Below are positions 16,705 to 25,599 of a stretch of DNA of 64,000 bases, in pieces (the stretch's first letter is position 1; each line of letters opens with the position of its first letter). The translations under genes and the position numbers were made by a program. Source of the DNA: Massilia agilis (GTDB taxonomy: Bacteria; Pseudomonadota; Gammaproteobacteria; Burkholderiales; Burkholderiaceae_D); the NCBI RefSeq assembly GCF_024756255.1, contig NZ_JANUHB010000002.1, positions 124,001-188,000 of the forward strand. Reading direction: 5' to 3'. The notes below the pieces were generated by a model that worked only from the letters and a program-made list of their open reading frames with translations, searched no databases and was not told where the DNA came from.

Positions 16705-16744
16705 AATTGATCACTTCATCTCTCACTTTTTGTATCAAATCCAG

Positions 16745-17659
16745 ATGGGCAAATTTCGCCAGATTTCCACCTTTGTCGAGGTCGTTTCCAAGGGCAGCCT
16801 GTCGGCCGCCGCGCGGGCCGAGGGCATTGCGCCGGCCATGATCGGGCGCCGCCTGGATGCGCTGGAGGCGCGGCTGGGCGTCAAGCTGCTGCAGCGCACC
16901 ACGCGCCGCCTGGCGCTGACCGACGAAGGGGCGGCGTTTTTGGAGGATTGCCAGCGCATCCTGGGCGAGTTGGAAGAGGCGGAGGCGGCAGTCTCGGAAC
17001 GCAGCGTGCACGCCACCGGCAACCTGTTGATCTCGGCGCCGGCGGGCTTCGGGCGCCAGCACGTGGCGCCGCTGATCCCCTCTTTCCTGGCCGAGCACCG
17101 CGACCTGACCGTCAACCTGAACCTGTCCGACCGCATCGTGGACCTGATCGGCGAAGGCGTGGACGTGGCGATACGTATCGCCAGCCCGGTGGACTCGAAC
17201 CTGGTGAGCGTCAAACTGGCCGACAACCACCGGGTGGTCGTCGCCTCGCCTGCCTACGTCAAGCGCCACGGCGCCCCGCGCACCCTGGCCGATTTGGCCC
17301 GCCACCAGTGCCTGGCCATCAGCAGCGAGGGCAGCCAGCGCGGCTGGACCTTCCTCGACAAGGGCAAGATCGTGACACTGAAGGTGGCCGGCAGCATGGT
17401 GTGCAACGACGGCGCCGTCCTGCACGACTGGGCGGTGGCCGGCAAGGGGCTGGCGTGGCGCTCGATGTGGGAGGTGGCGGCGCAGATCGAGGCCGGGCGC
17501 CTGGTCACGGTGCTGGACCAGTATTCGGCGCCGGGCAACGACATCTACGCGGTGTTTCCCCAGCGCCGACACCTGCCGCTGCGCATCCGCGCCTTCGTCG
17601 ATTTCCTGCGCCGCGCCTACGCCCGGCCGGATTACTGGAGAAGTTCTGAAGGGAAATAG
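16745..17659 (+). CDS. LysR-family transcriptional regulator, probable regulator of aceB
   Basis: The 304-residue protein has an N-terminal winged helix-turn-helix (about residues 2-60: FRQISTFVEVVSKGSLSAAARAEGI then LDALEARLGVKLLQRTTRRLALTDEG). A LysR substrate-binding domain of the CrgA/PA3398 type follows (GNLLISAPAGFGRQHVAPLIPSF; IVDLIGEGVDVAIRIA). Divergent placement beside aceB and a LysR-type palindrome between them suggest it controls the glyoxylate bypass and itself. The effector is unknown. The ATG at 16745 fits the family N-terminus; the frame upstream of it is only the intergenic region. Confidence 0.93.
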   Translation: MGKFRQISTFVEVVSKGSLSAAARAEGIAPAMIGRRLDALEARLGVKLLQRTTRRLALTDEGAAFLEDCQRILGELEEAEAAVSERSVHATGNLLISAPAGFGRQHVAPLIPSFLAEHRDLTVNLNLSDRIVDLIGEGVDVAIRIASPVDSNLVSVKLADNHRVVVASPAYVKRHGAPRTLADLARHQCLAISSEGSQRGWTFLDKGKIVTLKVAGSMVCNDGAVLHDWAVAGKGLAWRSMWEVAAQIEAGRLVTVLDQYSAPGNDIYAVFPQRRHLPLRIRAFVDFLRRAYARPDYWRSSEGK

Positions 17660-17672
17660 AAATGGAACAGGC

Positions 17673-17703
17673 AAAAAAAAATCCCCGGAAGTTCCGAGGA
17701 TTT
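17673..17703 (-). terminator. Rho-independent terminator of the cold-shock gene
   Basis: On the minus strand an imperfect stem (AAATCC, one mismatch, CGG, 5-base loop) is followed by nine T. It lies 24 bases after the cold-shock stop. The plus side ends GGATTTCTTT, so it may also help end the LysR transcript. Confidence 0.78.
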
Positions 17704-17726
17704 CTTTGCCTAAGCAAATTCGAGCA

Positions 17727-17930
17727 TTACAGCGGCTGAATGTTCGAAGCTTGCTTGCCTTTCGGGCCGGAGGTCACGTCAAACGAGACGCGCTGGTTCT
17801 CCTGCAGCGACTTGAAGCCCTGCGATTGGATCGCCGAGAAGTGAGCGAACAGATCTTCGCCGCCCTCGTCCGGGGTGATGAAGCCGAAGCCCTTCGAGTC
17901 ATTGAACCATTTTACGATGCCAGTTGCCAT
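17727..17930 (-). CDS. CspA-family cold-shock protein
   Basis: The 67-residue protein is a single OB-fold cold-shock domain. It has RNP1 (KGFGFITP) and RNP2-like ([10 protein letters not shown]) motifs and begins [12 protein letters not shown]. Proteins of this type bind single-stranded RNA and DNA and melt RNA structure. It is monocistronic with its own promoter, a leader of roughly 100 bases and a terminator. This is the usual layout for post-transcriptional control by temperature. The sequence alone does not show whether it is cold-induced or constitutive. Confidence 0.96.
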   Translation of the reverse strand: MATGIVKWFNDSKGFGFITPDEGGEDLFAHFSAIQSQGFKSLQENQRVSFDVTSGPKGKQASNIQPL

Positions 17931-18387
17931 TACAATTTCCTATTTCAGTTAAGTTGGACTTTCGTCCGTTTTCAGATCGTTTGAAGAAGCAAGAAAGAAA
18001 TGACAGACAGACTGCACTACTACCTCGAACCCAACGATCCCTCATTATACCGATAAAAACCACGTGTACATGGTTTTCGCAAATTTAATACAAAACTCCG
18101 TAATTCTCACACCCAACTCGCGGAGCTGCATTTGCGTCGGCGGTATGAAGAATATAGGCCATCGATACTTGTCAAATTTGCGATGGATCAAACGATCATA
18201 CGCATGTTTCTATGCGGTACGGCAAAGCAGACTCTAGCCTATTAAGATAGAAACACGGCGCACGACTGGATGCGCACGGGGGAACACGGGCTGCAGGGGG
18301 ATGGGAGACGAGGCGCGGTCCGGACGGAGCGGTCAGCAAAAGCCGCCCGCACCGTCCGGCAACCGTGGTGGCAAAACGACGCCGTGG
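17931..18387. other. Intergenic region between upp and the cold-shock gene
   Basis: This 457-base gap holds the cold-shock leader and promoter in its first 120 bases. An AT-rich stretch follows to about 18255, unlike the rest of the window. The last part is GC-rich and contains an 8-base inverted repeat (CCGGACGG at 18320, CCGTCCGG at 18352) that could fold in the 3' end of the upp transcript but lacks a T-run. No coding frame with plausible codon use is present. Confidence 0.5.
18044..18049 (-). promoter_or_regulatory. Candidate -10 box for the cold-shock gene
   Basis: The minus strand reads TATAAT here, in an AT-rich stretch. It would place the transcript start about 105 bases before the cold-shock ATG. 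The -35 region is not recognisable. The long pyrimidine-rich leader before AGGAAATTGTAATG is typical of cspA-like genes. Confidence 0.5.
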
Positions 18388-19047
18388 TTATTTGGTGCCG
18401 AAGATACGGTCGCCCGCGTCGCCCAGGCCCGGCACGATGTAGGCATGGTCGTTCAGGTGCGAGTCGAGCGAAGCGACGTACAGCTTCACGTTCGGGTGCG
18501 CCTTCTGGAACACCGCCACGCCTTCGGGCGCGGCCACCAGCGCCAGGAAGATAATCTGCTCGTCGGCCACGCCGCGCTTCTTCAGCACGTCCACCGCATG
18601 CACGGCCGAGTTGCCGGTGGCGACCATCGGGTCGCACAGGATGAAGGTACGGTCGGTCGTGTCCGGCAGGCGCACCAGGTATTCCACCGGCTCGTGGGTT
18701 TCCGGGTCACGGAACACGCCGATGTGGCCCACGCGGGCCGACGGCACCAGCTCCAGCAGGCCGTCGCTCATGCCCACGCCCGCGCGCAGGATCGGCACCA
18801 CGGCCAGCTTCTTGCCGGCGATGACGGGCGCATCGATCGTCTCGAGCGGCGTTTGCACCTTGCGGGTGGTCAGCGGCAGGTCGCGCGTAATCTCATAGCC
18901 CATCAGCAGCGTGATCTCGCGCAGCAGCTCGCGGAAGGTGCGCGTGGACGTGTCGTGCTCGCGCATGTGCGACAGCTTGTGCTGGATCAGCGGGTGGTTC
19001 AGGATGAACAGGTTGGGAAAGCGCGGGTCTTGTTTCATGATCGGCAT
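18388..19047 (-). CDS. upp: Uracil phosphoribosyltransferase
   Basis: The 219-residue protein is a complete UPRT. It has the N-terminal [24 protein letters not shown], the PRPP-binding loop [21 protein letters not shown], and the uracil-binding C-terminus [17 protein letters not shown]. It makes UMP from uracil and PRPP in pyrimidine salvage. Two starts are possible, 19047 and 19038 (beginning MKQDPRF), and neither has a strong ribosome site. A GATAAT -10-like box lies at 19077-19082 on the minus strand. No uracil permease gene is beside it. Confidence 0.96.
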   Translation of the reverse strand: MPIMKQDPRFPNLFILNHPLIQHKLSHMREHDTSTRTFRELLREITLLMGYEITRDLPLTTRKVQTPLETIDAPVIAGKKLAVVPILRAGVGMSDGLLELVPSARVGHIGVFRDPETHEPVEYLVRLPDTTDRTFILCDPMVATGNSAVHAVDVLKKRGVADEQIIFLALVAAPEGVAVFQKAHPNVKLYVASLDSHLNDHAYIVPGLGDAGDRIFGTK

Positions 19048-19129
19048 CTGGGATGTTGTTGTGGCTTATCCGCAGCATTATCCCAGCCGCGCGCCCGTTT
19101 GTCCTCAGTTTGGCGAAGAATTTTGTGCT

Positions 19130-20812
19130 TCATGCCGGCAGCGCGCGCGCCAGGATCGCCGCGCAATCGGTGCCCTCGGGCAGCTGGCCGTAAGCGCCAC
19201 CGGCCCCGGCCAGCAGGCGCGAGCCCACGAACGCCTGCGCCACGTAGCCTGGCGCAAAGCGCAGCAGCAGCCCCGCCTGCACCGCCAGCACGATGCGCTC
19301 GGCCAGCACGCGCGCACCGAATTCGTCCACGCGCATGGCGGCCAGGTCGTCCAGCAGGCTGCCGGCGAATGCATCAAAGCGCGCGTCCAGGCCTGCCGCC
19401 GGCTCCAGCTCGGCCGCCAGGGCGGCATGCGTTTCCAGCGGCGCCTTGCCGAGCGCGCGCAGCACGTCCAGGCACATCACGTTGCCCGAGCCTTCCCAGA
19501 TCGAATTGACCGGGAACTCGCGGTACAGGCGCGCCAGCGGGCCGTCCTCCACATAGCCATTGCCGCCGACGACTTCCATCGCCTCGGCGCCAAAGCCCGG
19601 GCCACGCCGGCAGATCCAGTATTTGCCGGCCGGCGTGAGCAGCCTGCCCAGCAGCGCCTGTGCCGGGTCGTCCTGCTGGTCGAAGCAGCGCGCCAGCCGC
19701 AGCGCGAACGCGGTGGCCGCCTCGGATTCGAGCGCCAGGTCGGCCAGCACGTTTTGCATCAGCGGCTGCTCGGCCAGCATGCGGCCGAACACGGCGCGCC
19801 CGCGCGCGTGGTGCAGCGCATGGCACAGCGCGGCGCGCATGATGCCGGCGGTGCCGATCACGCAGTCCAGGCGCGTGTGGCTGCCCATTTCGAGGATGGT
19901 CGGGATGCCGCGCCCGACTTTGCCCACCAGCCAGCCAACGGCGCCATGAAACTCGACCTCGGACGAGGCGTTCGAGCGGTTGCCCAGCTTGTCCTTGAGG
20001 CGCTGCACGCGGATCGCGTTGCGCGTGCCATCGGGAAGAATGCGCGGCAGCAGGAAGCAGGACAACCCAGCGCTGCCGGCGTCGTCGGTCTGTGCCAGCA
20101 CCAGGTGCGCGTCGGCCTGCGGGGCCGAGAAGAACCACTTGTGGCCGACGATGCGCCAGGCGCCGTCGCCGTCCTCGCCAAAGCGCGCCCGCGCGGCGCC
20201 AGGCTCGAGCGGCTCGGCGCGCGTGGTGTTGGCGCGCACGTCGGTGCCGCCCTGTTTTTCGGTCATGCCCATGCCCACCAGCGCGCCGCGCTTTTGCGCC
20301 ACCGGCAGCGCGCGCGGATCGTAGTCGCGCGACAGGATCTTGGGCAGCCAGGTGCTGGCCAGCCGCTCCTCGCGCCGCAACGCGGGCACCGAGGCGTAAG
20401 TCATGGTCACCGGGCACTGGGCGCCGTTTTCGAGCTGGCCGAACAGCAGGTACTGGGCCGCGCGCGCCACCTGGGCGCCGGCCCTGGGCTCGGCCCACGG
20501 CGCCGAGTGCGCGCCCGCGCCCACCATCAGCGCCATCAGCGCGTGCCAGGCGGGGTGGAACTCGACCTCGTCCACGCGGCGGCCGCTGCGGTCGAACTGC
20601 ACCAGGCGCGGCGGGTTGGCGTTGGCCAGGCGCGCCAGGTCGAGCGTTTCGGCGCGCCCCAGCTTGTCGCCCAGCGCCGCCAGCGCGCCGGCGGCCCAAC
20701 CGCCGCCTTCGCGCTCGAGCGCTTCCTGCAGCGCCGGGTCGCAGGTGAACAGGTTCACGTCCGCGAACGGCGCGGCCTGGTTGAAAACCTCGTGGGTGTC
20801 GAACGTGTCCAT
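19130..20812 (-). CDS. AidB-like acyl-CoA dehydrogenase
   Basis: The 560-residue protein is longer than fatty-acid-type acyl-CoA dehydrogenases (about 380) and matches AidB: an N-terminal capping part, FAD motifs GMGMTEKQGGTDVRANTTRAEP and WFFSAPQADAHLVLAQT, and EVVGGNGYVEDGPLARLYRE around the isoalloxazine site. A C-terminal helical domain of about 110 residues follows. E. coli AidB is induced by alkylation stress and binds DNA; its redox substrate is not settled. The gene stands alone, and the 270 bases before the next gene contain both divergent promoters. Confidence 0.88.
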   Translation of the reverse strand: MDTFDTHEVFNQAAPFADVNLFTCDPALQEALEREGGGWAAGALAALGDKLGRAETLDLARLANANPPRLVQFDRSGRRVDEVEFHPAWHALMALMVGAGAHSAPWAEPRAGAQVARAAQYLLFGQLENGAQCPVTMTYASVPALRREERLASTWLPKILSRDYDPRALPVAQKRGALVGMGMTEKQGGTDVRANTTRAEPLEPGAARARFGEDGDGAWRIVGHKWFFSAPQADAHLVLAQTDDAGSAGLSCFLLPRILPDGTRNAIRVQRLKDKLGNRSNASSEVEFHGAVGWLVGKVGRGIPTILEMGSHTRLDCVIGTAGIMRAALCHALHHARGRAVFGRMLAEQPLMQNVLADLALESEAATAFALRLARCFDQQDDPAQALLGRLLTPAGKYWICRRGPGFGAEAMEVVGGNGYVEDGPLARLYREFPVNSIWEGSGNVMCLDVLRALGKAPLETHAALAAELEPAAGLDARFDAFAGSLLDDLAAMRVDEFGARVLAERIVLAVQAGLLLRFAPGYVAQAFVGSRLLAGAGGAYGQLPEGTDCAAILARALPA

Positions 20813-21083
20813 GCCGTCTCCTGGTTGGCGTGCCGCGTCGCGGCGGTCTGTCGGAGCAGGCTAGCTGAAAGTTGATACCAAGGCAAGGCCTGCCCGGACC
20901 GGCGCTGCGGGGGCGCAAGGTGTTGCTGCTCCACATCAAAACGGCGCGAAAACCACACGGAGACTTGTGATTTTTTGATGCCTAAGGGAATCTTCGGGTG
21001 CTACATTGGACACTCGTTTTGGTTGGCCGTTACCGAATGCCGCGTGCAGCCGATGGGCGCCGCGGCCATGGGGGATCCCAACG

Positions 21084-22808
21084 ATGCGCTCGAGTTCATC
21101 GGTTGTGCCGACGCAGGGCCTGCGACCGGGGCTGGACGGCTTGCTGCAAGCCGCCGGGGACGTCGCATTCCGGCTGGCCGCCACCGGCGAGATCTGCTTC
21201 GCCAGCCCGGGCGCGATCCGGCTGGCCGGCCTGCCGCACGGGCTGCGCGGGGCGGCGCTGTCCGCCCTCGTATCCGAACCCGACCGCCCTGCCCTGCGCA
21301 ACGCCATCGCCGACGCGCTCGCCGGGCCGCAGCCGGTGCTGGTCGAAGTGCGCCTGCGCTCGCATGAACGCGAGACCTGGTTCGAGCTGCGCATCACGAA
21401 CTGCCCGGGACTGGCCGACGACAGCACCCTGCTCGTCATCGGCCGCGACATGACCGCGCAGCACGCTACCGAAGAGCGGCTGCGCCACATGGCCACCCAC
21501 GATGCGCTGACCGAACTGCCCAACCGCCTGCTGCTGTCGGACCGCATCCGCGTGATCATCGCCAACGCGCGCCGCTCGGGCCAGAACTTTGCCGTTGCCA
21601 CCGTCGGGCTGGACGGCTTCAAGAAAGTGAACGACGCGCTCGGCCACGCGGTGGGCGACGAGGTGCTGCGCATGGCCGCCGGCCGCTTGCGCCGCGCGCT
21701 GCGCGACAGCGACACGCTGGCGCGCGCCAGCGGCGACGAGTTCGTAGCCGTCCTGCCGGGCACCCACACCGAGGCGCAGGTCAGGCTCGTCAGCGGCCGC
21801 CTGCTGGCCGCGCTGCAGTCGCCGTTCGAGATCGACGAACATACGATTTACATCGGCGCCTCGGTCGGCGTGTCGCTCTACCCCGACCATGCCGAGGACG
21901 AGGTGCGGCTGGTGGCGCTGGCCGATTGCGCCATGTCGCGCGCCAAGGCCACCGGCAAGTCGCGCTGCGTGGTGTACAGCGCGCGCGACAACGGCCCGCC
22001 GGCGCACGACATTTCGCTGGAGGCGGCGATGTTCTCGGCGGTGCGCGAAGGCGAGTTCCTGCTGTACTACCAGCCGATCGTGAGCGCGCGCACGCGCAAG
22101 ATCGAGGGCTTCGAAACGCTGATGCGCTGGAAGCACCCGACGCTCGGCATGGTGCCGCCGGCGCGCTTCATCCCGATCGCCGAAACCAATGGCCTGATCA
22201 ACCTGCTGGGCGCCTGGGCGCTCAAGGCCGCCTGCGTGCAGCTGCGCCAATTCGAGCAGGCCGCGCGGCGCGAGCTGTACATCTCGGTCAACATCAGCCC
22301 GCGGCAGTTCAGGAGCGACAAGTTCCTCGACGTGCTGGATGAGGCGCTGGCCATCTCCGGCATGCCGGGCCGCCAGCTGGTGCTCGAGATCACCGAGGGC
22401 ACGCTGATGGTCGATCCGGCCCACGCCGAGACCATCCTCGAGCGCATGGCCGGGCGCGAAGCGCGCATCGCCATCGACGACTTCGGCACCGGCTACTCGT
22501 CGCTGGCCTACCTGAAGCGCTTCCCGATCTCGGTGCTCAAGGTGGACCGCGCCTTCATCAAGGACCTGCCCGGCTCATCCAAGGATGCCGCCATCTGCAA
22601 CGCCGTGCTCGACCTGGCGCGCCACCTCGACCTGTCGGTGGTGGCCGAGGGTGTCGAAACCGAGGACCAGCTGGGATGCCTGGCCGAGCGCGGCTGCCAC
22701 TACGTGCAGGGCTACCTGACCGGCAAGCCGATGCCGCCGCACGCGGCCATCGCGGCGCTGAACGATGACATGTACGAGGCGCTGATGCCCTCGGAATCGC
22801 GCCTGTAA
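21084..22808 (+). CDS. GGDEF-EAL cyclic-di-GMP protein with PAS-like sensor
   Basis: Of the 574 residues, about 15-125 form a PAS-like sensor (VAFRLAATGEICFASPGAIRLAGL). Then comes a GGDEF domain with ASGDEF at about 215-220 and an RxxD inhibitory site five residues before the motif. An EAL domain has ETLMRW (about 344, fits ExLxR), EITEGTLM and DDFGTGYSSLAYLKRF. All metal ligands of the phosphodiesterase site are present; SGDEF is a tolerated variant, so both making and breaking c-di-GMP are possible. The ATG at 21084 is preferred; upstream in-frame starts are non-ATG and add no domain. An HDOD gene follows by 5 bp. Confidence 0.9.
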   Translation: MRSSSSVVPTQGLRPGLDGLLQAAGDVAFRLAATGEICFASPGAIRLAGLPHGLRGAALSALVSEPDRPALRNAIADALAGPQPVLVEVRLRSHERETWFELRITNCPGLADDSTLLVIGRDMTAQHATEERLRHMATHDALTELPNRLLLSDRIRVIIANARRSGQNFAVATVGLDGFKKVNDALGHAVGDEVLRMAAGRLRRALRDSDTLARASGDEFVAVLPGTHTEAQVRLVSGRLLAALQSPFEIDEHTIYIGASVGVSLYPDHAEDEVRLVALADCAMSRAKATGKSRCVVYSARDNGPPAHDISLEAAMFSAVREGEFLLYYQPIVSARTRKIEGFETLMRWKHPTLGMVPPARFIPIAETNGLINLLGAWALKAACVQLRQFEQAARRELYISVNISPRQFRSDKFLDVLDEALAISGMPGRQLVLEITEGTLMVDPAHAETILERMAGREARIAIDDFGTGYSSLAYLKRFPISVLKVDRAFIKDLPGSSKDAAICNAVLDLARHLDLSVVAEGVETEDQLGCLAERGCHYVQGYLTGKPMPPHAAIAALNDDMYEALMPSESRL

Positions 22809-22813
22809 CCGCC

Positions 22814-24298
22814 ATGACCCAGCCCGCCGACCGCTCGCCGCTCGCCGCCTCGACCCTGGCCCTGCTGTGGGAACGCGTGCGGCGCCAGGGCGACATGCCC
22901 GGGTTCACGCGCGCGGTGGGCGCGGTGCTGGCCGCGCTGCGCGGCGAAGCCGAACGCGATTTTTCGATGACGCAGACAGTGCTGTCCGACCCGGTGCTGA
23001 CCCAGCGCGTGCTGCGCCTTGCCAACAGCGGCATGTACGCCGCCTTCGGCCAGCGCATCGACACCGTCTCCAAGGCCGTGCTGGTGCTTGGCACCGAGAC
23101 CATCGGCCACCTGGCGCTGGGGCTCAAGCTGGTCGAGGAGCTGTCGCGCAGCCGGCCCGATTCGGCCCAGGCCCACGCCGAAATGGAAAAGGCGGTACTG
23201 GCCGGGATGGTTGCGCAGCAGGTGGCCGGCAACCACGCGCTGCGCGACCCCGAGGCGGCCGTGGTGTGCGCCATCCTGCACTCGCTGGGCCGCATGATGG
23301 TCACCTTCTATTTGCCCGAGCGCTGGAGCGCGCTGCAGGAACGCGGCGCCGGCCACGAGGACGCGGCCGCCCAGGATTTGCTGGGCCTGTCGCTGGAAGC
23401 GATCGGGCGCGCGGCGGCCGAACACTGGGGACTGCCGCGCAACCTGGTCGCCGGCATGCGCAGCCTGCCGCCGGCCGCGCGCCAGATCAGCGCCGGCCAC
23501 GAAGACTGGCTGGCCGCAATCGGCACCATGTCCTCGCGCTGCGCACAGTCGCTGTGGAACGACGACGAGGCCGGCGCCGACGAAGTGCGGCGCCTGGCAG
23601 GCGCCTACGGTCCGATGCTGGGGATCGAGCCGCGCCGCATCCTGGAGGCGGTCGCGCAGGCCCGGGTGGAAGCGGCGGCCGACCTGACCGTGGCCCCGCT
23701 GGCACGCCCGCAGGAAAAGCGCGAGCGCCAGGCCGACAGCGCACGCCGGCGCGCCTCCGGCAACCGCGTCATGATGGCCGGCGCGGCCGAACTGCGCGAA
23801 ACGCTCGCCCAGGGCGGCGGCACGCGCATGGTGGAACTGGCGCTCGAGGCGATGCACCGCGGGCTCGATTTTTCGCGCAGCTTCGCCTTCCTGCGCAACC
23901 GGCGCGAGGCGCTGTACCTGGCGCGCATGGGCCTGGGCGAGGACATCAACGCGCTCGCCCCGGGGCTACGCTTTGGCGACGGCTACGAGCCGACGGTGTT
24001 CCACGCCGCCCTCAAGAGCGACCGCGTGATCTTCATCGAGGATGCGCACGCACCTGGCTTTGCGAACAAGCTGCCGCAGTGGTGGAAGGCCACGCTGCTT
24101 GATGCGCGCGCGTTCGTGATCCTGCCGCTGTGCGTGCGCGGCGACCCGGCCGGCTTCCTGTACGGCGACTGGCGCGGCACGGCGCAGGCAGTCGCGCCCG
24201 GGCCGGTCGAGTTCGGGCTGCTCAACGACCTGCGCACCCTGCTGGCACGTTCGCTCGACCCGCGCGAGCAGCGCGACGTGGCCGCCAGCCGGGCCTGA
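22814..24298 (+). CDS. HDOD-domain signalling protein with C-terminal GAF-like region
   Basis: The 494-residue protein carries an HDOD domain at about residues 30-230 (LSDPVLTQRVLRLANSGMYA, IDTVSKAVLVLGTETIGHLAL, CAILHSLGRMM). A helical linker follows, and then a region at about 320-485 that looks like a GAF sensor (VELALEAMHRGLDFSRSFAFL; DARAFVILPLCVRGDPAGFLYGDW). HDOD domains are relatives of HD phosphohydrolases that usually lack catalysis and act in signalling. It starts 5 bp after the GGDEF-EAL stop, so the two are probably co-expressed. It ends 7 bp before the convergent aroC stop with no terminator visible. Confidence 0.88.
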   Translation: MTQPADRSPLAASTLALLWERVRRQGDMPGFTRAVGAVLAALRGEAERDFSMTQTVLSDPVLTQRVLRLANSGMYAAFGQRIDTVSKAVLVLGTETIGHLALGLKLVEELSRSRPDSAQAHAEMEKAVLAGMVAQQVAGNHALRDPEAAVVCAILHSLGRMMVTFYLPERWSALQERGAGHEDAAAQDLLGLSLEAIGRAAAEHWGLPRNLVAGMRSLPPAARQISAGHEDWLAAIGTMSSRCAQSLWNDDEAGADEVRRLAGAYGPMLGIEPRRILEAVAQARVEAAADLTVAPLARPQEKRERQADSARRRASGNRVMMAGAAELRETLAQGGGTRMVELALEAMHRGLDFSRSFAFLRNRREALYLARMGLGEDINALAPGLRFGDGYEPTVFHAALKSDRVIFIEDAHAPGFANKLPQWWKATLLDARAFVILPLCVRGDPAGFLYGDWRGTAQAVAPGPVEFGLLNDLRTLLARSLDPREQRDVAASRA

Positions 24299-24305
24299 AT
24301 CGAGG

Positions 24306-25397
24306 TCAGATTTTCGGGGTCGTCACCCGCACGTCGGCGCACTGGGCACGCTGCATCAGCGCGTGGTCGGCCAGCACCAGCGCGAGCATCGCCTCGGCGA
24401 TCGGGGTGGCACGGATGCCCACGCAGGGGTCATGGCGGCCGAAGGTCTCGACCATCACCGGGTTGCCCTCCTTGTCGATCGAGCGGCGCGGCACGCGGAT
24501 CGAGGAAGTGGGCTTGATCGCGATCGAGACCGTGATGTCCTGCCCGGTCGAGATCCCGCCCAGCACCCCGCCCGCGTTGTTGCCGACGAAGCCCTGCGGC
24601 GTCAGCTCGTCGCCATGCTCCGAGCCCTTCTGGCACACCGAGGCAAAGCCGGCGCCGATCTCCACGCCCTTGACCGCATTAATGCCCATCATCGCGTAGG
24701 CAATATCCGCGTCCAGCTTGTCGTAGATCGGCTGGCCCAGCCCGACCGGCACGCGGCTGGCCACCACGTTGATGCGTGCGCCGATCGAGTCGCCGGCGCG
24801 GCGCAGCTGGTCCATCGCCTCTTCCATCCGCGCGACCAGGGCGGCGTCGCCGGTGGCAGCGAAAAACGGATTGGCGTGCACGTGCTCCCAGCCCTCGAAC
24901 GGCACCTCGATGTCGCCGAGCTGGCTCATGTAGGCCAGGACTTCGGTGCCATAGTGCTCGCGCAGCCATTTCTTGGCCACCGCACCGGCGCCCACCACGG
25001 GCGCGGTCAGCCGGGCCGACGAGCGGCCGCCGCCGCGCGGGTCGCGCACGCCATATTTGTGCCAATAGGTATAGTCCGCGTGCCCGGGACGGAAGGTGTC
25101 GGCGATGTTGCCGTAGTCCTTGCTGCGCTGGTCTTCGTTGCGGATCAGGAGCGCGATCGGCGTGCCGGTGGTGACGCCCTCGTACACGCCGGACAGGATC
25201 TCGACCCGGTCCGCCTCCTGGCGCTGCGTCACGTGGCGCGAGGTGCCGGGCTTGCGCCGGTCGAGCTCCGGCTGGATGTCGGCTTCGGACAGCGCCATCC
25301 CCGGCGGGCAGCCATCGATCACGCAGCCGATCGCAGGCCCGTGCGATTCGCCAAAGGTAGTAACGGAAAACAGCTTGCCAAAAGTATTGCCGGACAT
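24306..25397 (-). CDS. aroC: Chorismate synthase
   Basis: The 363-residue protein has all three family signatures: [18 protein letters not shown] near the N-terminus, the central [22 protein letters not shown], and [26 protein letters not shown] near the C-terminus. It makes chorismate from EPSP using reduced FMN, the final step of the shikimate pathway. The start at 25397 gives the standard opening [20 protein letters not shown]; upstream in-frame sequence is intergenic. It is transcribed alone, divergent from the response-regulator gene. Confidence 0.97.
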   Translation of the reverse strand: MSGNTFGKLFSVTTFGESHGPAIGCVIDGCPPGMALSEADIQPELDRRKPGTSRHVTQRQEADRVEILSGVYEGVTTGTPIALLIRNEDQRSKDYGNIADTFRPGHADYTYWHKYGVRDPRGGGRSSARLTAPVVGAGAVAKKWLREHYGTEVLAYMSQLGDIEVPFEGWEHVHANPFFAATGDAALVARMEEAMDQLRRAGDSIGARINVVASRVPVGLGQPIYDKLDADIAYAMMGINAVKGVEIGAGFASVCQKGSEHGDELTPQGFVGNNAGGVLGGISTGQDITVSIAIKPTSSIRVPRRSIDKEGNPVMVETFGRHDPCVGIRATPIAEAMLALVLADHALMQRAQCADVRVTTPKI

Positions 25398-25599
25398 GAT
25401 GTAGAAATGCGTAAAGGGAACGTACATTCTACCAGCCCGCGGCCGTCGGCCGGTTAGCGCTTTTTTTGCCCCTACGTCAAGAAATATGTTGCCCTGTGGA
25501 CATATTTTGACAATTCGACCACGATCTTCACTTGCTTGCATACAATTTGGCTATACTGAACCGGAACACCAAGCCGAGCCAACCAGGGAGACCACGAGG

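Noticed and set aside
18320..18359. Terminator after upp
   Set aside because: The 8-base inverted repeat has a long interior and no T-run on either strand; it does not meet the form of a rho-independent terminator.
21720..21750. SGDEF motif taken as an inactive cyclase
   Set aside because: Ser in place of the first Gly is a tolerated variant and the RxxD site is intact, so inactivity cannot be claimed.
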